DNA from: Ehretia macrophylla
Lineage: Eukaryota; Streptophyta; Magnoliopsida; Boraginales; Ehretiaceae
Assembly: GCA_037974665.1 (NCBI GenBank)
Contig: CM075772.1
Location: 35,131,052 to 35,195,051, forward strand
Length of the DNA stretch: 64,000 bases
Direction of reading: 5' to 3'
Below the pieces are notes generated by a model. The model was not told the origin of the DNA, did no database searches, and worked only from the letters and a program-made list of their open reading frames with translations. The translations under genes were made by a program, and so were the position numbers. Within the stretch, counting starts at the first letter, position 1. Each line of letters opens with the position of its first letter. Shown piece by piece: positions 13,242-25,956 of the stretch.

Positions 13242-16095
13242 TGTAACATGCCGATCCCTCTTGAGACCAGGAGTTCTATCAATCAATCTAATCACAACCC
13301 AATTCCAAACCTGGGCAAAATTTTTAGGGAAAGACGGACGGAGTCCCCCCTGTTTCTAGGCAAAATGTAACACCTGTAATAGTATATAAGTGGACCAGCA
13401 CCGTGTCCAACCATACAAACACCTCAAGGCCATCCGAGCCTTGGTTCTCAACAAGCGAACACAAGTAAATATACATTTCCAGTTTAAATGCTAACCTATC
13501 TCTTCTCATTTTTGACAAGTACATTCATGCTTGGCAACTAAACTATACTAACTTATTGCATAAAATAGACTATCATACCATTCTAACTCTTTTCCTTTGG
13601 ACATTACAAACATGCATTGAAGTTAAACTATACTAACTGAATACATAAACTAGCTTATCATACCATTTCAATAATCTAGTGAACTTAAATTACATTCCTT
13701 TTAACATTAAATACATACAACACATGAAACATACATCTTTGCATCTTTGACAACTCAAGCTACATAGCACGCAAGACAACTCTTCAAGCATGATCTTTCA
13801 CATATCCACGAACTTTATAGCTAACATGGCATTTCCTGAAATGTGGTGGTGAGGAGTGAGTATACACAACACGTATACTCAGTGAGGGCAAAACAGTTAT
13901 CGAGGTGGAGAGAAAGAAGATCACGCAATGCAAATAGGTACAGTTAAGAAATATAGTCAATAAGATAGCATTCAATATAAACGACAATACAATAAATAAT
14001 TAAAGAAAGCATTAACACAACCATTCAAAGCTATACCACACTCTGAAGGCTATGGTTCACTCATACGAGCAATGTACCATGTGATTCGATTCCACGAGCA
14101 TTACATCAATCTCGAGCTTGATGTTGACAACAATGACAATAAGCGCGCAACCACCTTATATCAACCACTGGGTGTACTCCGGATGTACCCCGACACATCT
14201 ACGACCCAAATCTCCCAGGGTGGCACCCCTAGCGAGAATGGGAAGAGGACACGGAGCTAGAACAAAACAACCTTGGCAGCCCGAGACTACCTAGAGAGGC
14301 CCATCACTCACGCGCCTGACACTATGCAATGCAATACGAGATACAAGCAATAAACGAGCGATAGCATGAAAGTGTAGATTAGTGACGATAAACGAGATAA
14401 CAAGCATTTACAATCAATAATAGCAATCAATTAACTTTTCAAGCATAATTATCATTAACTTCAACAAGCACATCAACTAGACACGTAATAGCAGTTAAAG
14501 CACGAAAACGTCAAATATCACTATGTAATCCCTAACTTCCAAAGGCAATTACGAGCAAACGAGCTACAGGATTAGGAAACCGATTTCACTACATTCACTT
14601 AGGCACTACAAGGCACATTTCTATATCACTAAACTTCATTTTTCCAACCGAAGCCCGAAAGTCCACCTACTGTGTTTGAACTACAGCTATGCTAATCGGT
14701 CGCTCAATCAATGCCACAACAGCACCAAAAGTGCTTCTATGCCCTCAATAGTAAAACCCCTAACTCAATTCGAGCACGGTCAACTTTTGGTCAAACGGCC
14801 CCTTTTTGTTTTTTTTTTTCTAATTTCCAATTTTAACAAAGGCCGATCCATTTTTATTGCACATTTTACCTTTCTATCATTAATGGCACCTATCCAAATC
14901 AAAAAATCGCAATTCGGATCAAAAATCTGAAATTCTAGGGTTTTACTATTCATTTTTACTATTCACGTTCTTGCCTAAATTCAATTTGCATTTCTAATCG
15001 TAAAAATCACTAAATAACTAACAAGCAATGCTCTACGAACTCAAAGGAAGCTATATCAAGCAATTATAGGCATTATAACACAATATATATCAAATCTAAA
15101 AATTTGAAACAAAAATCAAATTCAATTAAAAATGCACAAAAACGTGAAAACCCTCACAGAGATTGAAGACCAAGACCCGCAAGGACCCGAGCCATGATCC
15201 TCATCTGATTCCACGCAAGATTGCACAAGAAAAATGGAAGCAAAATCCTTTTTTTTTCTCTTGGGGAGTTTCGGCATTGGGGGGAGGGGGGACTTGGGTG
15301 GTATTTTTTTGTGTTTTTATGATTATTTTGTTGATTTTTGGCTATTTAAAAGTTGACAAAGCTCAGGGGCAAAATGGTCATTTAGCAAAGTCAAAATTCA
15401 AGTTAAAGTGGTCAACTAAGGCTATTTTGGTTATCATTTGGTCTAGCTCAAGTTAAAACAATGCAATTAGATGGAAAACAACTAAAACTAGCTAAATTAA
15501 ACTAAAAATGCTATTCATGAAATCCGGAAAATATTATTTTAACTTTCATTTTCGAAATGCTACGATCGAACGGTCAATAAACGATCGCAAATCAAATGAT
15601 GAGCAAAAATATAAAACTATAATTTTTTTTGAAAAGTAGAATAATATAATAGTTTATAATTCACTCCAGACTCCGAGCCATTTTTCTCATTTAATTGAAA
15701 ACCAAGTAATTTAATGCAACAAAATAAAACCGATTATTAAAATAATCAAAATAATCAATATTCATTTAAAAATAATTATTTTAACTATTTCTAGAATATT
15801 TTAAAGAATTATGAAATTAATGTTAAGATACAAATAAACAAGTTAATATAAACACATAGTCAAATGCAATTAAATACTAACATTTAAGATGACACTTAAT
15901 TAAATACAAGAAAGTAAATCCAATTTCTATGAATAATAAAAATAGATGATAATCTTTTAATTAATCAATATAAAAATTATTGAATGCTTTTAAAAGAAAT
16001 ATCAAAATAGTGCAAAAATGGATGATTAACTAATTAAACACTTAATTAAATGCAGTCAAATGCCATTAAATGCATGCCGGATTCGGGGTATTACA
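13242..16095 (-). mobile_element. Solo LTR K (family 1)
   Basis: A single LTR of 2854 bp begins TGTAACATGCCG and ends GGTATTACA. It is flanked by CAAGC (13237-13241) and CAAGT (16096-16100), a 5-bp target-site duplication with one later change. Copy 2 has the empty site, reading CCAAGCAGTTACACG near 37813, which fixes the borders. No internal region is present, as expected after recombination between the two LTRs of one element. It aligns to A and D in the minus orientation and carries the same stem-loop (13858-13880). Confidence 0.93.
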
Positions 16096-16670
16096 CAAGT
16101 AGTTACACGTTGTTGACTTCTAACTCGTCCGATAGAGCCAACAAGCATTCAGTGAATTGCCTTGTGTTACTATCTTTCTAGACGTTCACTGAATCCTTCA
16201 TGATGTTTTGGTGGCAGGTACTAGTACATCAAAGTCTTAGATAGCTGCTGGACTCCAAACAAGCCGTTACGAAGGGCCATCAGCCCAGGTCAGGCGACCC
16301 GAAAGGACCAAACATAAAGCACCCGCTAAGGAAATCGGTAAATAATGCAAGCGATCAAGCTGGCAAATAAGGGAGACAAGATAGATTTGTCCAGGGTATG
16401 TGAACTTCTTTATATAATCAGCCAAGTGTGAAAGATTCTTCCATGAAATATCGATTCTATCAATCATTCTACTTCAGAAGAAAATCCTCCCTCAATAAGT
16501 AAATGAAGGCCCCGTGTTTCCAAAAACTAGTTCTTGGCCTTACCTGGTAGAATCGGCCGGGGGTATTCGACATGGGCAGAGATAGCATCTGAAGTGTTGC
16601 TTCACCTTTGGTGATCACACACCGACCCAGGCAATCACCAGCTACAATCGATGGAATTTTGAACAATGAA

Positions 16671-17027
16671 GGGATTAAAACTAGAATTCCAGTTGAGTAT
16701 GAATGGGTTTTGGTTCCAGCGTTATGTGGTGATTGTGGTATTATCGAGCACAAACCTGAGCATTGTAAGGCTACGAAGAAGAAAGCCAAGCAGGTTTGGG
16801 TCCAAAAGAGCTCTCAAAATATATCCAATCCAAGAGTTCAAGTGCAGGTGGGGACTGAAGATTCTGATCAACTTGTCGATGTGATCATTCGACGAAGGCA
16901 GTACTCTTCTAGTCTAGGAGGAAGGGAACCTTATAAGAGAGGTTACAGGTTTTATGTACGAACATTCCATGCTCAATATTCCGAGTCAAATGTCCAACCG
17001 ATTCTTAAAAAACATCCTCTAGAGTAA
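16671..17027 (+). pseudogene. LINE ORF1 zinc-knuckle fragment, copy 2
   Basis: Duplicate of the LINE ORF1 piece, starting at the duplication border and so lacking the upstream DUF4283 part. It keeps VEYEWV, the CX2CX4HX4C knuckle (CGDCGIIEHKPEHC) and KQVWVQK, which is closer to the usual LINE KQVWVPK than copy 1. The frame is open to 17027. Its function as part of a LINE is gone. Confidence 0.65.
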
Positions 17028-17609
17028 AACAAGGATCCTCTTCAGTAAGTAGGCTGCAAGTCGCGCTCGATGTGCAAGGTCTAGAACAAATGCTTCACAC
17101 ATTACCTCTAGGGGCTAGACCCAGATCTTCGCCAGTCAAGGAACCTCTCCAAATGGGATACGTTTCACCAATAGTATCGGAAAATGTCTTGCAAATCAGC
17201 CAGGTTTCACCTCCCAACCAACGCCGAGTTATGCTCCTCAGCCTCAACCAGGGTATAATCAGCCTTCTTGGACCCATGCCAACAAGGTCTCACGATGAGC
17301 CACTCGCTTAGACTTCGGTGCGGGGATCAATACCCTTCATAAATAAAGGGATGTCAGTCCTATCTGATTTGGCAGGGAATAAAAGGTCGGTTGCAACATC
17401 GAAATGCCTTATATAAGACTTTGAGCGCACCTGAACTACCCATAATAGGACCGGACAAGGGATAAACTATCCCACACAAGAGGAACGGAGACACCCATTT
17501 AACAAGCAATCTACGCACCTTTGAGTTCCCAGGGCGTAGATCAAGCTAGTTCCCGAGTAAGTTGCTAAAGCAAGGGGGCAATCAAGCATAGGTACACTAA
17601 GTTTTTATA

Positions 17610-17627
17610 TTATCTTATATAAGATAA
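17610..17627. other. 18-bp perfect palindrome in copy 2
   Basis: TTATCTTATATAAGATAA is its own reverse complement. Copy 1 has an imperfect version near 11571. No role is known. Confidence 0.6.
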
Positions 17628-18065
17628 GCAGATTGGTGTGGAACAAGATCCTCTGGTAGAGTCAAAGTTGTTGTGTAGCCAAGTTCACTTGCCTAATACC
17701 AATGATACGAAAAACTAGATTTGTTACCCCATCTTTGGAAGGTGGAAGAGATTTTCCTTACGATGGAAGGTACGTAGATACACCGATGGATATTCATTTG
17801 CTTGACTGTAGCTCACTAGTATTACTCTTGCTCACAAGGGCACAATACATATTGCCCCCTTTTTTTGCTACACATTCACTGGCTTTAGAGCTAATGATTG
17901 ATAATTATTGTAATTACGTAAGTGATCATAGTGACTAGTAGTAAGTTGGATAGAATACTCTCCAAAGTGGAGCCTTTCCTGGAATGGAACGGCTAGCGAG
18001 CGGCGGAGGAAACGAGCTTGGCTTATATGCCCTAGGGTTGCGGCTGTAAACCCATTTTTGAGCCC

Positions 18066-18132
18066 TTCATACCTCGACCATTCTTTGTCGAGCATCTTCA
18101 AACCTCTCATATTGGTCGAGCGTCTTCAAACC
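18066..18132 (+). repeat. Short dispersed NUMT repeats, copy 2 cluster
   Basis: Counterpart of 12023-12090, with two CATCTTCAAACC-type units following a TTCATACC remnant. Confidence 0.7.
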
Positions 18133-18230
18133 TTCGTCTTAAGTCAAGTTCAGTTTCCTTTTTCGATTTGGAACTCTTAGTCGAGCTTATGGCGAGATCG
18201 ATTTTTTGTTTGAGTTTCCAGAGGAAGAAG

Positions 18231-18262
18231 AGGTTTGAAGATGCTCGACCAATAGGGAGAGG
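18231..18262 (-). repeat. Short dispersed NUMT repeat, copy 2
   Basis: Counterpart of 12190-12220. It reads AGGTTTGAAGATGCTCGACC followed by AATAGGGAGAGG on the plus strand. Confidence 0.75.
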
Positions 18263-20779
18263 AATGGACCCTATGGTGCTTTCGCAAAAGTACGGTCACC
18301 GATGGCTAATACCTTCTCGACATTATCGAACCTAAAATCCACTCTCAATCGCTCTTTTTAGGTTGCATAATATAGAAAGAGAGTGCCAAGAAACAACACA
18401 TACCTATCACTTTTGGAAGGTTTGGAACCCTTACTCAACATAGGGTCCAAAAACCCGACATACCTTTTTTTTTTTTGCGCGTATAAAGGGAAAAAAGCTC
18501 TTACATCGTTAGCCACTTCTCAACATTTCCTGCCTGAGTTGTTGACCATCACCTGACCTAACCTCACATGGGAGGCCACGCGCTGAGTGATTCTCCCCCA
18601 AAAAACTCTACATGGGATGTTCCGAAAATAGAAACATATGATTTAGTAAATTAAAACCCATTTTGGGGTGCAACCAGGGAACAACTATCAACTATCAACT
18701 AGTTTGAAAAGTTCTTCCATTTAGTAATAGAAGTCATCCGTTGTCACTTTCTAAGGAAGGGTATGGTAGAGGCGCTTGAGAAGGTGGACAACCCTTCAGT
18801 GAAGACCTAACGAGAGGCTGAATTCAAAGATACCCAAGATCAACAAGAATTGTACGAACATCTATGGAGCGTAGCAAGGAACCTTGTCTTCCGCTCTCGT
18901 CACCTCACTCAATCCTACAGCGGAAACTCTAGTCGAGGCACTGCAAGCGAGCGAAGAAGCATTTCTTGTAACCAAAACCTCATCGATCAACAAAGGCTTG
19001 TTCTGGACCACGCCGCGTTATTGATACTGCCAGCTTATTTTGGGATGACTGCCACTGTAATACCCGAGCCCGGAATGTGAAAATTTCTTGTTTATTATTT
19101 TGAAAATTATATTTTCTTAGCTTCTTTGAGATTTAATTGTTACTTCTTTGCTATCGCAACGTGCATTGCATATCGAGAGCGATAGATAGAGATCGGTTTC
19201 TAGTCCTCAGCAAATAGTGAAACTAGTATTTAGATGACTTAAATTTTATATTTTAATTGTTGTTAGCTATAATTAATTTTTCCTTAGTTAATATGGCTTT
19301 AAAATGCACAAAATAAGGCTAATTTGACTAAATTTAACGTTGTTGACCAACTTTGACCAATTGACTTCATGTCATCTTTTATTATAGCATAAATTAACAA
19401 GGGAAATAAAACAACAAAGCTTAAAAAGAACCTTGAGCAGGCCAAGAGTTTGGAGAGAAAAAAAAACCATTTTAACTTTCAATCGTTCAATCTTCGCGTG
19501 AGCTCGTGCGGGGTAGTTTCCAAGGCTACCAGCGTTGTTTTCCTAGCGACTAGGAGTGCCTAAGGTGAGGGAAGTACGTTATTTGCGCATTTAAATGTTA
19601 TGTATGTCAACTTTGTGATTTTTGAGATTTATCCGTAGATTGTTGTTTAAAGCATTTTGATGCTTCTAGAATGTTCCTTGGCAATTGTAGAACGTGTATT
19701 TATAGCTTTTTAACATTTTATGCGGTTAAATGTTGAGATTGCAATTTTAAATGTTAATTGAATAGTTTTTTATGAATAGTAAACCCTTGAAACGATGAAG
19801 TTGCGCTGTTATGCTTTCCGTTGATGTAGAAATGTGCTAGGTATTCTAGGATGCCTAAATGCATGGTTTGTTTAGGTTGCGTAATGAAAAAAATGAGAAA
19901 TATGCCTTGGTGAAAGTCGGGGTCGTTTAGGTCGAGTTTGGCATTTTCTCGTTTTGCGTGTTCGTATTGTTTCGGGAGGCAATGGAAGCACTTTTGGTGC
20001 GATTATGGCATTGGTTGGGTATTTGGTTGGTATAGTTGTAGTTCAAACGAGCAAAGGAGAAAATCGGGGCTTTGCGTGAATCCTAGGGTTAAGTAGGGTC
20101 CGGGGTCTTTAAACGTGCCTTATGGTGACCTAGGAGGATTGGCGAAGTCGGTTTCCAGAACTCGTGGCTCGTTTGGAAATGGTAGTGTTTTGATAGTTGG
20201 GGCCGATTTGTGATTTTGCTTGTTTTCTTGATATTATGCCTATAGAATGCTTAGGGTTGCTTGATATACTTGGTTGAATTGATTCTGATTGAAATTCTTA
20301 TCAACTGTTACTGTTGCGTGCGAGAGTAACCTACTTTGTTATTCTCCCACGTGTGGCTTTATTGCTCGTTTATCGCCTTGTATCGAGTCTTGCATTGCAT
20401 AGTGTCCAGCGCGTGAGTGATGGGCCTCTCTGGGTAACCTCGAGTTGCCAGTGTTGGTTGTTCTAGCTCCGTGGCTATTCCCTCTTATCGCTTGGGTTGC
20501 CTCCCAAGGAGATTTGGGTCGTAGATTGATGGATACTTCCGGGGTATTCCAAACTGGTGTTATAAGGTGGTTTGGGCCGGCGCGTCGTCATCGAATTCGT
20601 GATTGAAAGTTGCTCGTGAAAAGAGTACCGTATCCTTTAATTGAGTGGTTATAGCTTAAATGTTTGTTTTGTTTGTTGGTGGCTTTAATTGTTTATCTAT
20701 ATGATATTTGTATGAATTGCTTGACTAATTGCATTGCATACTCCTCTCATCTCCGTACTTGAGACCAATTGCCCTCGCT

Positions 20780-20797
20780 GAGCAATAATTTTTGCTC
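20780..20797 (+). promoter_or_regulatory. Conserved LTR stem-loop, element B 5' LTR
   Basis: GAGCAATAATTTTTGCTC folds with a perfect 6-bp stem and follows the block CCCTCGCT. The acceptor-like site is about 25 bases downstream. The same position is paired in every other LTR lineage here. Confidence 0.6.
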
Positions 20798-22323
20798 ATT
20801 CCTTTCTATACTATATTTTTACAGGAGTAGTTGAAGCAGACCCTATTGAGGTTGTGACGCCCGAGATTTAGCCATGCATTAATTTACTGTTGCATCCCTT
20901 GTTTGCGCATTTATTTCTGTGCCTTACTAACTGACTTTTGTAACTACTATTCACTCCGTTTTTAAACTGCTTTCTATTAGTTAATTAGCATTTTTATTAA
21001 ATCATATTAATTGTAAAAGTAGTGGGAAAAATGTGCATTTGAGCTAAAGGCGTTAGGAGGGCTCGTTTAGAAAATGATTTTTGTAGTTGAGTGAATAGTG
21101 TTACGTAACATAACTTAGAAATTTAATTAGCTAGCCTATGTTTACACATTAGCCTCGTTTTGAGCTAGCAACGGGCATTAAAATAAACCACCTTAAGTAC
21201 CCAAACTTAACCCACCTCAAGACTTACCTATTAAAACATAACATAAGCACATTTTAGCACAAAAACACAAAAATTTCAGCAGTGAACAGTGCCCCAAACC
21301 CGACAGCCCCTCTCTTGTGCATTTGGAGATTTTGCTTCATCAAATCATCAATTCAAGCCAAGCCAAGCCTTGAGCAACTAGTGTAGGGTGTTTGCAAGGT
21401 TCCTAGGTGCTCCTACGCGTATTGGTGAGGGATTTCACGGCTTGTTTTTGTATTTTTAAATAGTTGCTCATTTCTTGATTTGTTGAAAATATGATTAAAT
21501 GCCATTGTAATTGTTATCTATGCTAATATACCATCTATATGAATGCTAGAGAACACATTTGAGCCATTGTTTCGCTTTTTAAACGGTTAGAATCGTTAAT
21601 TTGAAATTTTGGGTGAATAGTGACATTTTTTCTAGGGTTTTGCGTAATTGCTCGAATTAGCTTGATTTAATGCTTCTAATAGACGCCTTAGGTGTTAGTG
21701 AAGGTAACCTAATAGCCCCGTGTACTTGCATTGTCTATAAATCGCCTAAAATGGAAAATAGCCGACTTTAACTTGGGGCTTTTGGGGTTAATGCGAATCC
21801 GGGTGGATTCGGGCTTCAATTCTAGTATCCTTAGGCTACCTAGGTGCTATAGATGCCTTGATATCCCTTGTTTGAAGCCCGGACAATGTATGTGTAGTTT
21901 AAAGCCATAAGAGGGAATTTGGGACTTTCAGGGTAAACGCAGGCATTTGAATGAGTTAGAGGGTTGAGAGGGTACCTTGAGGGTTAGTTAGAAGGTTGGG
22001 AGAGTTTCCTTTGAAAATGTAATCATTAACTTTGGTTTGGAAGAGAAATAGTTTGTAAAATAAAGGGGTTTAAGTGCAATTTCGGTTGTCTCACACTTCT
22101 AAACGCACGGCATGACTTCTTGAGTGTTTATATGTGATATTAAGTTGACTTGGAGCTTTTGGGTATAATTCAATGGTTATTTTGTAATGTCTCTTTGCAA
22201 AACTGCATATTTGCTTATATAATTGTTCTATTCTCATTGCATCGAGGTCAACCTACTTTGTTGATCCTTATATGTGTTAATGCTTATATTATTGCTATTA
22301 ACTTGTCATCGTTAAGTGCATTG

Positions 22324-22345
22324 CATAGTGGTTGCGCAACCATAG
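22324..22345 (+). other. Palindromic hairpin in family 2 LTR (element C)
   Basis: TGGTTGCGCAACCA is a perfect 14-bp palindrome inside a longer imperfect inverted repeat. It follows the shared TGCATTGCATAGTG block. E and H keep it unchanged; I keeps it with one G-T pair. Confidence 0.6.
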
Positions 22346-22718
22346 TGTCAGGGGCGGATGTGTTGAATATCGGCTGGGCGGCAGAGGGCTTGCCGGTGGA
22401 TATTCATACTCCGTGCCCTAGTCCCTCATTCGCCTGGTCCGGAGATTGCCAGGGGATGTTGGGTCGTAGGATTATCGGGGTATATCCGGAGTACACCCAC
22501 TGGAGTGTTTGGGGTTATGCCGGCTTATCGTGATCGTGCTCGTGGTTCGTGGATCGTGATTGAAGACCAATGAAGATTGGTGTATAGGGGATTGTTGAAC
22601 GTATCCTTTTAAATGTGTGGTTATTTAAGTTATCGTTGTTTCTTTAATTGTCTAAGTGTTATTGTTGTATAATTGTATTATATGTTGCATTGCACGCCCC
22701 GGGACTATATCCCTCACT

Positions 22719-22736
22719 GGGCAACAGTGGTTGCTC
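22719..22736 (+). promoter_or_regulatory. Conserved LTR stem-loop, element C
   Basis: GGGCAACAGTGGTTGCTC folds with arms GGGCAAC and GTTGCTC around AGTG. It follows CCCTCACT and lies about 20 bases before the acceptor-like TTTCAG|G. Confidence 0.6.
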
Positions 22737-22756
22737 ATACCTCGATATCTGTTTCA

Positions 22757-22831
22757 GGAGACGCTGAGGGTGATCCCGAGCTTCTTGATTTAGTTGAGGA
22801 AGAAGAAGGTCAGAGTGAGCCTTTACCTTAG
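22757..22831 (+). other. Short acidic reading frame after the acceptor-like site, element C
   Basis: Twenty-four codons ending in TAG, reading GDAEGDPELLDLV then EEEEGQSEPLP. It is aligned with the same frame in E, H and B. There is no ATG nearby; the frame is open upstream through the stem-loop. Whether it is translated is unknown. Confidence 0.5.
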
Positions 22832-23762
22832 TTGTTGTGCCGGATAGTTTGAGGTGGTTAATGAATTACTGATATGTGGAAGATGCATCTGATTATTTTA
22901 TGTACTATTTTGTTGCTCAAGGGATATGTATATGCTTGTTATATAAGTTGAAGACTAGTTGGTTGTGTTGTAGCTTTGAAAGCCTATGAACTGTAATAAC
23001 TTATAATCTACTTCTATTCGCTTTGCTTGCTTGGGAGTGAATGTGTGAAACCCCACTTTTCTGCTTTAACTCGATTTACGTGTTTTATTCTCATTTTGTA
23101 TGAATTGACCTGTCTATGTGCTACATGACTTAGAATGTGATAATTTTGATATCAATACTCTTAGCACATGCTAAATGTGCATTCATGAAATTTTCATCAA
23201 AAACAGAATCAGAAATTTTATCGTCAGTTTTGGTGAATAGTACTTTTGAACACCTGTCCGCTAAAATTTTTACAGGGGTATTTTAAACGTCTTAAAAACT
23301 AGTCCTCTATTATTAATAGACCCATGTTTGATAAAAATTGATTCTGAAATAGAATAGTAATTTAAATAGATTTTTCGGGCGAAAAATAACGTTTTTGAGC
23401 CAAATAGTGATTTCTTCTAAACCCGATTCTTGCATTGAATTTCATTGATCTAGTATATATTAATATAGATGTATTTATATGTGGTATTAAATGATTTTAG
23501 ATTAATTGTGTATTCAAAAGACATTTGAAAATAAATAATATGACTTTTCACCTTCTTTTGCAAAAATCGCATTTTAAGCCGACTCGGGTGAAATTGTTTG
23601 ATTGTAAAACTTCTTGTCACCTAAAAATAACCCACTTGAGATAAATTGGGTGTTGCATAATTGTTTTGAACTTTGGTGATCAATAAAATGCATTTAAAGT
23701 CAAGAAAACACAAAAAAATACTAAAGTTTCAACTTTGACTTTTTCCATTTTGTTGACTTATG

Positions 23763-23771
23763 CATATAAAT
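23763..23771 (+). promoter_or_regulatory. TATA-like box in the F 5' LTR
   Basis: CATATAAAT lies about 220 bases before the donor-like site and is followed by a C/A-rich stretch typical of plant leaders. The 3' LTR has the same box near 27357. The start site is inferred only from position. Confidence 0.5.
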
Positions 23772-24661
23772 CTCTACACACACTAAAAACAAAGCAAACA
23801 CCACAAAAACACATACATTGCAGCCGTGAGTTTCTTTGGCCATTTTGAGAGTTTTTCAATTTATTTTTCAAAGCAATTTTGCCTTAGAAAACTCATTTAA
23901 AGTCCGAATCTTTTCAAACCGAGCTAGATTCCGCTTGTTGGGCACCCATTGCACGCATTCCTAGCTTTACTTCGGATCAAAGGTGAGAGAAAAATTCTAG
24001 ATCTCAAAATGTCATTTTTATGTTTTTGCGTATAATTAATTATTGAACCGTTAGAATGTGAATCTGATGTTAGATTATTGCTCCATGCATGCTAGGGATC
24101 ATTTATATGCAATACTGCAAGATTTGAACGGATGTAGCATATTTATTATTTTTCGGGTATTTAAAGTTGATTAATTTGTTAAATGTTGAATATTTTGAGT
24201 TGTGTTGATCGGAATCGATTGCCGTCGATTTCTAAAAGATTGATAATTACGTGGTAGCGCCGTTGTAATGCCGAATTTTCGATTGTGATGTCCGTGCCAA
24301 AATCCAAAAATTTCAGCCATGACACACTAGGGTTTTAGGGTTGTTGAGCATGATTTGGATGTGTGTTGGTTGGTTTCCGAGGGGGCTAATGTAGTTGATT
24401 GATTGGGTGAGAGTTTGAAACTGATTTGGAGTTGTTTGGATTAGTAGAATGTAAGATATGATTATTTGAAGTTTAGGTTGTCTTTCTTTAAATTGTTGAA
24501 TTGAGCCTTTAGATGATTGGGTGGTGTTTGAGTGATTGAATTGTGAGTTGTTAATGGTTAGACTAGGGTTAGATTACGTGTTTCATGCATGTTAAGTTGG
24601 ATGGCCTACTTTGTCATCAAACTTAGCCGTTTGTTGTTTAATTAAATATTGATGTTATATT

Positions 24662-25050
24662 GATTTATTATTGAGTACGGGAATCGGGCACTTTTGTTGC
24701 TGATATCCCAAATTATTGATTTATTATTGGGTACGGGAATCGGGCACTTTTGTTGCTGATCTCCCAAATTATTGATTTATTATTGATTACGGGAATCGGG
24801 CACTTTTGTTGCTGATCTCCCAAATTATTGATTTATTATTGAGTACGGGAATCGGGCACTTTTGTTGCTGATCTCCCAAATTATTGATTTATTATTGAGT
24901 ACGGGAATCGGGGACTTTTGTTGCTGATCTCCCAAATTATTGATTTATTATTGAGTACGGGAATCGGGGACTTTTGTTGCTGATGTCCCAGATTATTGAT
25001 TGATTATTGATTACGGGAATCGGGCACTTTTGTTGCTGATCTCTCGGTTT
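24662..25050 (+). repeat. 56-bp tandem repeat in the F 5' LTR (seven units)
   Basis: Seven units of exactly 56 bp, anchored by GTACGGGAATCGGGCAC at 24675, 24731, 24787, 24843, 24899, 24955 and 25011, with a few changes between units. The element G LTR has one diverged unit near 61980, so the array grew in the F lineage. Confidence 0.95.
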
Positions 25051-25410
25051 ATTTATGTTGAGTCTCATTGTTGTGAGCTTTGATAATGTTGTGTCACCTC
25101 GGGAGGCATCCTGGGTTGCGGGCACAGTTATCATGGCTACTCCCTATCTCGCATGGGCGGAGAGGCCATGGGGTGTGGGTCTAGGTCAAGGTACCTCAGG
25201 AATTGTGTCATTGAGTTTGGAGGAGTTGTTGAGCATGGAATTGGTGTATGGGGCTTCATCAGCAAATATATCGTATCCTTATTGTGTGTTTACAGTTATT
25301 ACTATTGTTGCATTTATAATGATTACTGATATTCATTGTGTGTTTACTGACTCAAAGGATTATTCCAAGGAGTTTAGTAGACCTTGCTCGAGATCTATCG
25401 GATCGTCACT

Positions 25411-25431
25411 GGGCTTATTTTATATAAGCTC
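25411..25431 (+). promoter_or_regulatory. Conserved LTR stem-loop, F 5' LTR
   Basis: Arms GGGCTTAT and ATAAGCTC close a TTTAT loop with one G-T pair. It follows the CACT of the shared block and lies about 20 bases before the acceptor-like TTTCAG|G. Confidence 0.6.
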
Positions 25432-25469
25432 ACTCTCTATTAATGCATGTTTCAGGTGTACTTTCATAA

Positions 25470-25547
25470 GATTACGGGTACGTGCCTCCTGAAGAGGAGA
25501 ATGTGTCTTACGTGGATGAGTCCTATGTTCCAGAGTCTTATCCGTGA
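25470..25547 (+). other. Short reading frame DYGYVPP... in the F 5' LTR
   Basis: Twenty-five codons ending in TGA, reading DYGYVPPEEENVSYV then DESYVPESYP. Element G has the same frame with three residues changed, and it occupies the place of the acidic frame of families 1 and 2. Translation is unproven. Confidence 0.45.
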
Positions 25548-25956
25548 TGTTGTATATGTTTTATTATCTTGTAAATTAACTTAGTCGACTTTTATATGCT
25601 TTGTAGTTAATTATGTAAAAGATGTTGAAAAGATAATGAATTAGTTGATGCTGTCTTAGTAGCCTTCCTTTTGTTTATGATTAGGTTGCTAGATTGGCTA
25701 AATATGTTTTTGTAATGTATATTAAGGTTTATGTATTATGTTGGAACGGAGGCGTATAATGAAGGATGTTTATTGTATAATATGGTTATGATGTATGTTA
25801 TTTTGTTGAGTTGTTTGTTGTATGGTTTATGGAGTTGATGTATGATGTTTTGTTGAGGTTGGTTTAGAGCCTCGGAGTCCTATTTACTGTCGTTATACTG
25901 CCGAAATTCCGTTGCGTCCTGACTGATTGTAGGTGGGGTCGAGTTGGGGCGTGAAG

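Larger units (their letters stand above)
10629..16662 (+). repeat. Tandem duplication, copy 1 (interrupted by solo LTR K)
   Basis: The segment from GGGATTAAAACTAGAATTCC to CGATGGAATTTTGA is repeated directly after itself as copy 2 (16671-38395). Without the solo LTR and its extra target-site copy this unit is about 3175 bp; copy 2 without element B is about 3214 bp. By eye the copies differ at roughly 7% of sites plus small indels, so the duplication is old. Apart from the LINE fragment at its start I recognise no gene. A few short frames are shared by both copies (for example 11654-11896 with 17702-17938), but none resembles a known protein. Confidence 0.9.
23044..25956 (+). repeat. 5' LTR of element F
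   Basis: About 2913 bp. It has a TATA-like CATATAAAT at 23763, a donor-like AAG|GTGAG at 23982, a 56-bp tandem repeat at about 24662-25050, the stem-loop at 25411-25431 and an acceptor-like TTTCAG|G at 25454. The inner end is placed by alignment to the 3' LTR. Confidence 0.88.

Noticed and set aside
22150-22533. 127-codon open frame in solo LTR C, with a shorter relative in E
   Set aside because: It spans a variable LTR stretch, and its start and end are not kept in H or I. The agreement in part of the frame follows from close LTR similarity.
24662-25050. The seven 56-bp repeats considered as a CRISPR array
   Set aside because: The units are contiguous with no unique spacers, lie within an LTR of a plant element, and occur in both LTRs.
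25055-25492. 145-codon open frame in the F 5' LTR, repeated in the 3' LTR (28647-29084)
   Set aside because: It recurs only because the LTRs are near-identical copies. Element G does not keep the frame, and it overlaps the 56-bp repeat end and the stem-loop in a different phase from the conserved short frame.
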